DNA from: Ectothiorhodospiraceae bacterium BW-2 | Lineage (GTDB): Bacteria > Pseudomonadota > Gammaproteobacteria > Thiohalomonadales > Thiohalomonadaceae | DNA: 64,000 bases | Assembly: GCA_008375315.1 (NCBI GenBank) | Contig: CP032507.1 | Location: forward strand, 186,001-250,000 | Direction of reading: 5' to 3' | In this document: positions 61,916-64,000 of the stretch, one piece after another | Layout: each line of letters starts with the position of its first letter | Position numbering within the stretch: the first letter of the stretch is position 1 | The notes under the pieces: model-generated | Seen by the model: only the letters and a program-made list of their open reading frames with translations | Databases searched by the model: none | Told to the model about the DNA's origin: nothing | Program-made: the position numbers and the translations under genes

Positions 61916-62045
61916 CCGAGCCAGCGTGTGCTGCGGGGTGGCTCGTGGAACAACAACACGAACAACCTGCGCGCGGCCAACCGCAACAGGAACAACACCG
62001 ACAACCGCAACAACAACAACGGTTTCCGTCTTCTCCAGTCTGCCT
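61916..62045 (+). other. DGR template/variable-repeat-like sequence
   Basis: In one frame this reads V-L-R-G-G-S-W-N-N-N-T-N-N-L-R-A-A-N, then R-N-R-N-N-T-D-N, then R-N-N-N-N-G-F-R: the C-terminal motif of FGE-sulfatase-type (C-lectin-like) target proteins of diversity-generating retroelements. The Asn residues are almost all AAC codons, as needed for adenine mutagenesis. One base seems missing upstream (GCCAGC-GTGTGCTG), and the protein upstream is absent, so it is either a template repeat or a broken variable region. No DGR reverse transcriptase is in the window. 62046-62238 shows no gene. Confidence 0.6.
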
Positions 62046-62238
62046 GTGGGTGCAAACCACCAACCAGAACTGCCCACTTTACGGAGTCGGCAGGCGTGAT
62101 CACAGGCATCCATGAGCACTCTTCCTGGTCGTGCAGGGTTGCATGGTCAAATAGCGTTGTCACGGATGACGGGCAGCCGGGCTGGTAGCAGTTGCGAACG
62201 CCCGATGCCATTTTATTAACAGAGGTTCAGATACGCTT

Positions 62239-62463
62239 ATGCAAGCCATCGAGATCAAAACTGAAATTACCGAAGCCCATCAAATTCATCTGCAACTGCC
62301 CGATACCATCCGTTCCGGCCCGGCCAGAGTGGTGATACTGCTGGATAACCCACCCGAAACCGATGCGAGAGAGAGTGCGGAGCAGAATTTCATAGCGGCA
62401 CAACAGACGGTCATGACGCATATTTGGGATAATCAGGAAGATGAGGTCTGGAATGCGCTATAG
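62239..62463 (+). CDS. Probable antitoxin of a PemK-type pair
   Basis: A 74-residue protein starting M-Q-A-I-E-I-K-T-E-I-T. The beta-type start and acidic end (W-D-N-Q-E-D-E-V-W-N-A-L) fit small antitoxins. Its end overlaps the start of a truncated PemK-like toxin frame by 11 bases, the usual antitoxin-toxin arrangement. No clear DNA-binding motif is visible. It may be expressed without a functional toxin. Confidence 0.6.
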   Translation: MQAIEIKTEITEAHQIHLQLPDTIRSGPARVVILLDNPPETDARESAEQNFIAAQQTVMTHIWDNQEDEVWNAL

Positions 62464-62524
62464 CCGCGGTGATTTGGTGCTGATTCCTTACCCATACACC
62501 GATTTAACCGCACAAAAATTCTGA
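62453..62524 (+). pseudogene. PemK/MazF-type toxin, truncated after 23 residues
   Basis: M-R-Y-S-R-G-D-L-V-L-I-P-Y-P-Y-T-D-L-T matches the start of PemK-like toxins (R-G-D-V-V-L-I-P-F-P-F-T-D). The frame stops at 62524, whereas the family has about 110 residues. The rest is missing, so the toxin is dead. Confidence 0.65.
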
Positions 62525-62597
62525 AAACAGTAACCGGAGTTAGTCTATCTTTCCTCACACAGATTATCAGCCATCTTTGCCATACACTGGAGTCATC

Positions 62598-63275
62598 ATG
62601 AGATCACTTTTAGCCCACTACACACTGCCCGCGATTATGTTGCACTGTCTGCTCATTTCCGGCCAAAGTTTCGCCTTCAGCCTGGATGATATGGACAAGC
62701 TGGATCAGCTCGACCGCATGGATCAACAGGAGCTACTGGAGCTGGCCAAACAGGCCGCCAAAAGCTGGAACTTCAGCAAGGCCAACGGCTATCTGGAGCA
62801 GGCGCGTAATAAAGCCTACTCACCCGATGCGATTAAAGCCACCGAACAGGTGATTGCCAGCAGTCGCCGTGACTACGAGGCGGAGCAGCAGCGCAAGCGG
62901 GATGAAGCAGAGCGGCAGCGGCGTGAGGAGGAGGCGCGGCGTTTGGCGGCACAGCAACAGCAGTATAGTGGTGGTTCCTCAGGTGGTGGAAGTGACTATG
63001 TGTTAATTGATTCCGAGTTTGTTTGTCATTTATGTCTTGCACGGGATCTATCCGTATCCGGGCCTAATACCTTTGAACCCTCTTGGAATCATGCCCCTAG
63101 CGGCTCTATATTCAAGGGCTATTCCGGCTCAGTGGCAGGAACTTATTCATATAGTGTGCGCACCGATGATAACCGCCACTACTGTTCGGGTAGTTTCCGC
63201 TTAAGCAGCTCTACTCAACGCTATACCATTCGAGTGTATGGTGATTGTGGTGATGCCGGAAGTGGTGAATGGTAA
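62598..63275 (+). CDS. Secreted protein of unknown function
   Basis: A 225-residue protein (ATG at 62598 rather than seven codons upstream, to give a proper signal peptide). Residues 1-27 form a signal peptide with probable cleavage after S-F-A. Then come a leucine/Asp-rich helix, a long charged coiled coil (about 90-120: R-K-R-D-E-A-E-R-Q-R-R-E-E-E-A) and a Gly/Ser linker. The C-terminal beta-rich domain has four Cys (C-H-L-C; C-S-G-S; G-D-C-G-D) that could form disulfides. Probably periplasmic. Family not recognised. Confidence 0.65.
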   Translation: MRSLLAHYTLPAIMLHCLLISGQSFAFSLDDMDKLDQLDRMDQQELLELAKQAAKSWNFSKANGYLEQARNKAYSPDAIKATEQVIASSRRDYEAEQQRKRDEAERQRREEEARRLAAQQQQYSGGSSGGGSDYVLIDSEFVCHLCLARDLSVSGPNTFEPSWNHAPSGSIFKGYSGSVAGTYSYSVRTDDNRHYCSGSFRLSSSTQRYTIRVYGDCGDAGSGEW

Positions 63276-63374
63276 ATAGCGTTCGGTTTCGTCATGTTTA
63301 ATAAGCTGAGTATCAGAAAATAGAGCTACAGCAATCGTTGGTTGTGCCGTGTTTTAACCCAAAGGAGCCCGCTT

Positions 63375-63695
63375 ATGAACTCACCCTCTACTATTAATCC
63401 ACAATTTGAAAAACAGGTTACGCCGCTACTCTCCGAATTTGGCTATCAAGGCGGCATTAAAGAGCTGGTGCAGGATCAACTCACCCTGATGTTGCAAAGC
63501 AAAATCGACCACTATCAGGCCGAAATTGCCCTCTATCGCCAGCAAAGCGGAGATGATTATGAGCAGATTCTGAACTATGCAGAGTCAGCCACAAGCGAGG
63601 ATTTTGATCTGGAAGATCGGCTGAACGACTGGCGCTTTGCCCGCGAGATGTTGAGTCACTATCAGGCACAAATGGCACAACTGGCTGATGATTAA
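63375..63695 (+). CDS. Small helical protein paired with DUF6516
   Basis: A 106-residue protein with AAAGGAG eight bases upstream. It is helical and acidic: T-P-L-L-S-E-F-G-Y near 18, L-Q-S-K-I-D-H-Y-Q-A-E near 42, and E-D-F-D-L-E-D-R-L-N-D-W near 80. The stop (GATGATTAA) overlaps the ATG of the next gene. Such small helical genes before DUF6516 genes look like toxin-antitoxin partners. Function inferred only from this arrangement. Confidence 0.6.
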   Translation: MNSPSTINPQFEKQVTPLLSEFGYQGGIKELVQDQLTLMLQSKIDHYQAEIALYRQQSGDDYEQILNYAESATSEDFDLEDRLNDWRFAREMLSHYQAQMAQLADD

Positions 63696-64000
63696 ACTGC
63701 TTCAGCGGTTTACGCCGCCGATTGTCCATTACCGTATTGAGCAGTATGAACATGACGGCACACTGCTGCGCCTGAAAATGGTCATAGAAATGAACGATAA
63801 CAGCCTGCTGCATGTCAAAGAGTACCGTTTTGCCGATGGTTCCCGCAAATACGCCTACCACTGGCTGGATGCAACCGGTCAGTTACGGACTCGATGGGAC
63901 AATGCCCACCACTGGCCGCACATTGCCACTTTTCCGCACCATCAACATATAGAGCGCAACGATAATGTCCATCCATCCACCGCAACATCTCTGGAGGCGG
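63688..64000 (+). CDS. DUF6516-like protein, cut by the window end
   Basis: The frame is open from the ATG at 63688 to the last base (104 residues). It begins M-I-K-L-L-Q-R-F-T-P-P, with K-E-Y-R-F-A-D-G-S-R-K-Y-A-Y-H-W near residue 45 and R-W-D-N-A-H-H-W-P-H near 69. The Y-H-W and D-N-x-H-H segments are typical of DUF6516 proteins, often seen as toxin-like partners of small helical genes. The start overlaps the preceding stop. The C-terminus is outside the window. Confidence 0.65.
   Translation, partial: MIKLLQRFTPPIVHYRIEQYEHDGTLLRLKMVIEMNDNSLLHVKEYRFADGSRKYAYHWLDATGQLRTRWDNAHHWPHIATFPHHQHIERNDNVHPSTATSLEA

Noticed and set aside
61457-62211. Minus-strand frames opposite tnpC and the DGR-like repeat
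   Set aside because: They are repetitive translations (V/G/L-rich) of the AAC-rich segment and the IS66 shadow frame.

Overview
The window reads as a gammaproteobacterial-type chromosome or scaffold, most likely from an uncultured, mobile-element-rich bacterium. The evidence is indirect: a type III-D CRISPR locus with a Cas6-RT-Cas1 fusion, a Neisseria-type Fic protein, IS66/IS3/IS5 elements and an attC-like site. No rRNA, tRNA or housekeeping marker fixes the taxon. Base composition is patchy: bases 1 to about 11,570 are GC-rich, 15.4-19.5 kb is AT-rich, and the rest is intermediate.

Region 1 (1-4,073) is the end of a phage-like structural module followed by a four-gene set: amidoligase, an unknown, class II glutamine amidotransferase and gamma-glutamylcyclotransferase. 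This looks like a peptide or amide tagging and untagging pathway. Region 2 (4,108-11,570) is a type I restriction-modification operon with a clear sigma-70 promoter, an HTH gene, an HsdM fused to a one-TRD HsdS, a truncated DUF3644 gene, a PDDEXK nuclease and an hsdR that is cut off. Region 3 (11.57-15.2 kb) is a nest of insertion sequences. Region 4 (15.2-19.5 kb) carries an attC-like site, a UvrD-like helicase, a truncated DarT1-like toxin, and two identical inverted IS5-type copies that break a cmr1 gene.

Region 5 (18.3-59.4 kb) is a large CRISPR island. It holds remnants of III-B (cmr1), two CARF genes (one apparently CARF-RelE), a divergent NAD-dependent ligase, a Fic gene, and then the outstanding element: a 1,944-residue single-chain RNA polymerase with an N-terminal NUDIX domain followed by minimal beta and beta-prime catalytic parts. 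It is translationally coupled to a 316-residue protein of unknown function and followed by an enhancer-binding-protein-like AAA+ ATPase. CRISPR array 1 comes directly after. Next are MazEF, a NYN nuclease, Cas2, a small protein, a kinase, a vWA protein and a PP2C phosphatase (a TerY-P-like triad). A 1,165-residue kinase-like/nucleoside-phosphorylase fusion, an EEP phosphohydrolase, the III-D effector genes (cas10, RAMPs, csx10, csx19), a retropepsin-like protease and Cas6-RT-Cas1 complete it. CRISPR array 2 closes the island; both arrays have the same leader.

Region 6 (59.4-64.0 kb) is an IS66 element joined directly to an AAC-rich sequence that looks like the template or variable repeat of a diversity-generating retroelement, then toxin-antitoxin remnants and small genes.

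Working model: Cas10 (GGDD present) makes a cyclic oligoadenylate that CARF proteins sense, and Cas6-RT-Cas1/Cas2 captures spacers, possibly from RNA. The NUDIX-RNA polymerase with its AAA+ partner may be a dedicated transcription machine for this island. A short motif followed by a hairpin, found upstream of four units in the accessory region, is a candidate shared regulatory signal. The polymerase's role is inference; the polymerase itself is read directly from conserved catalytic motifs.
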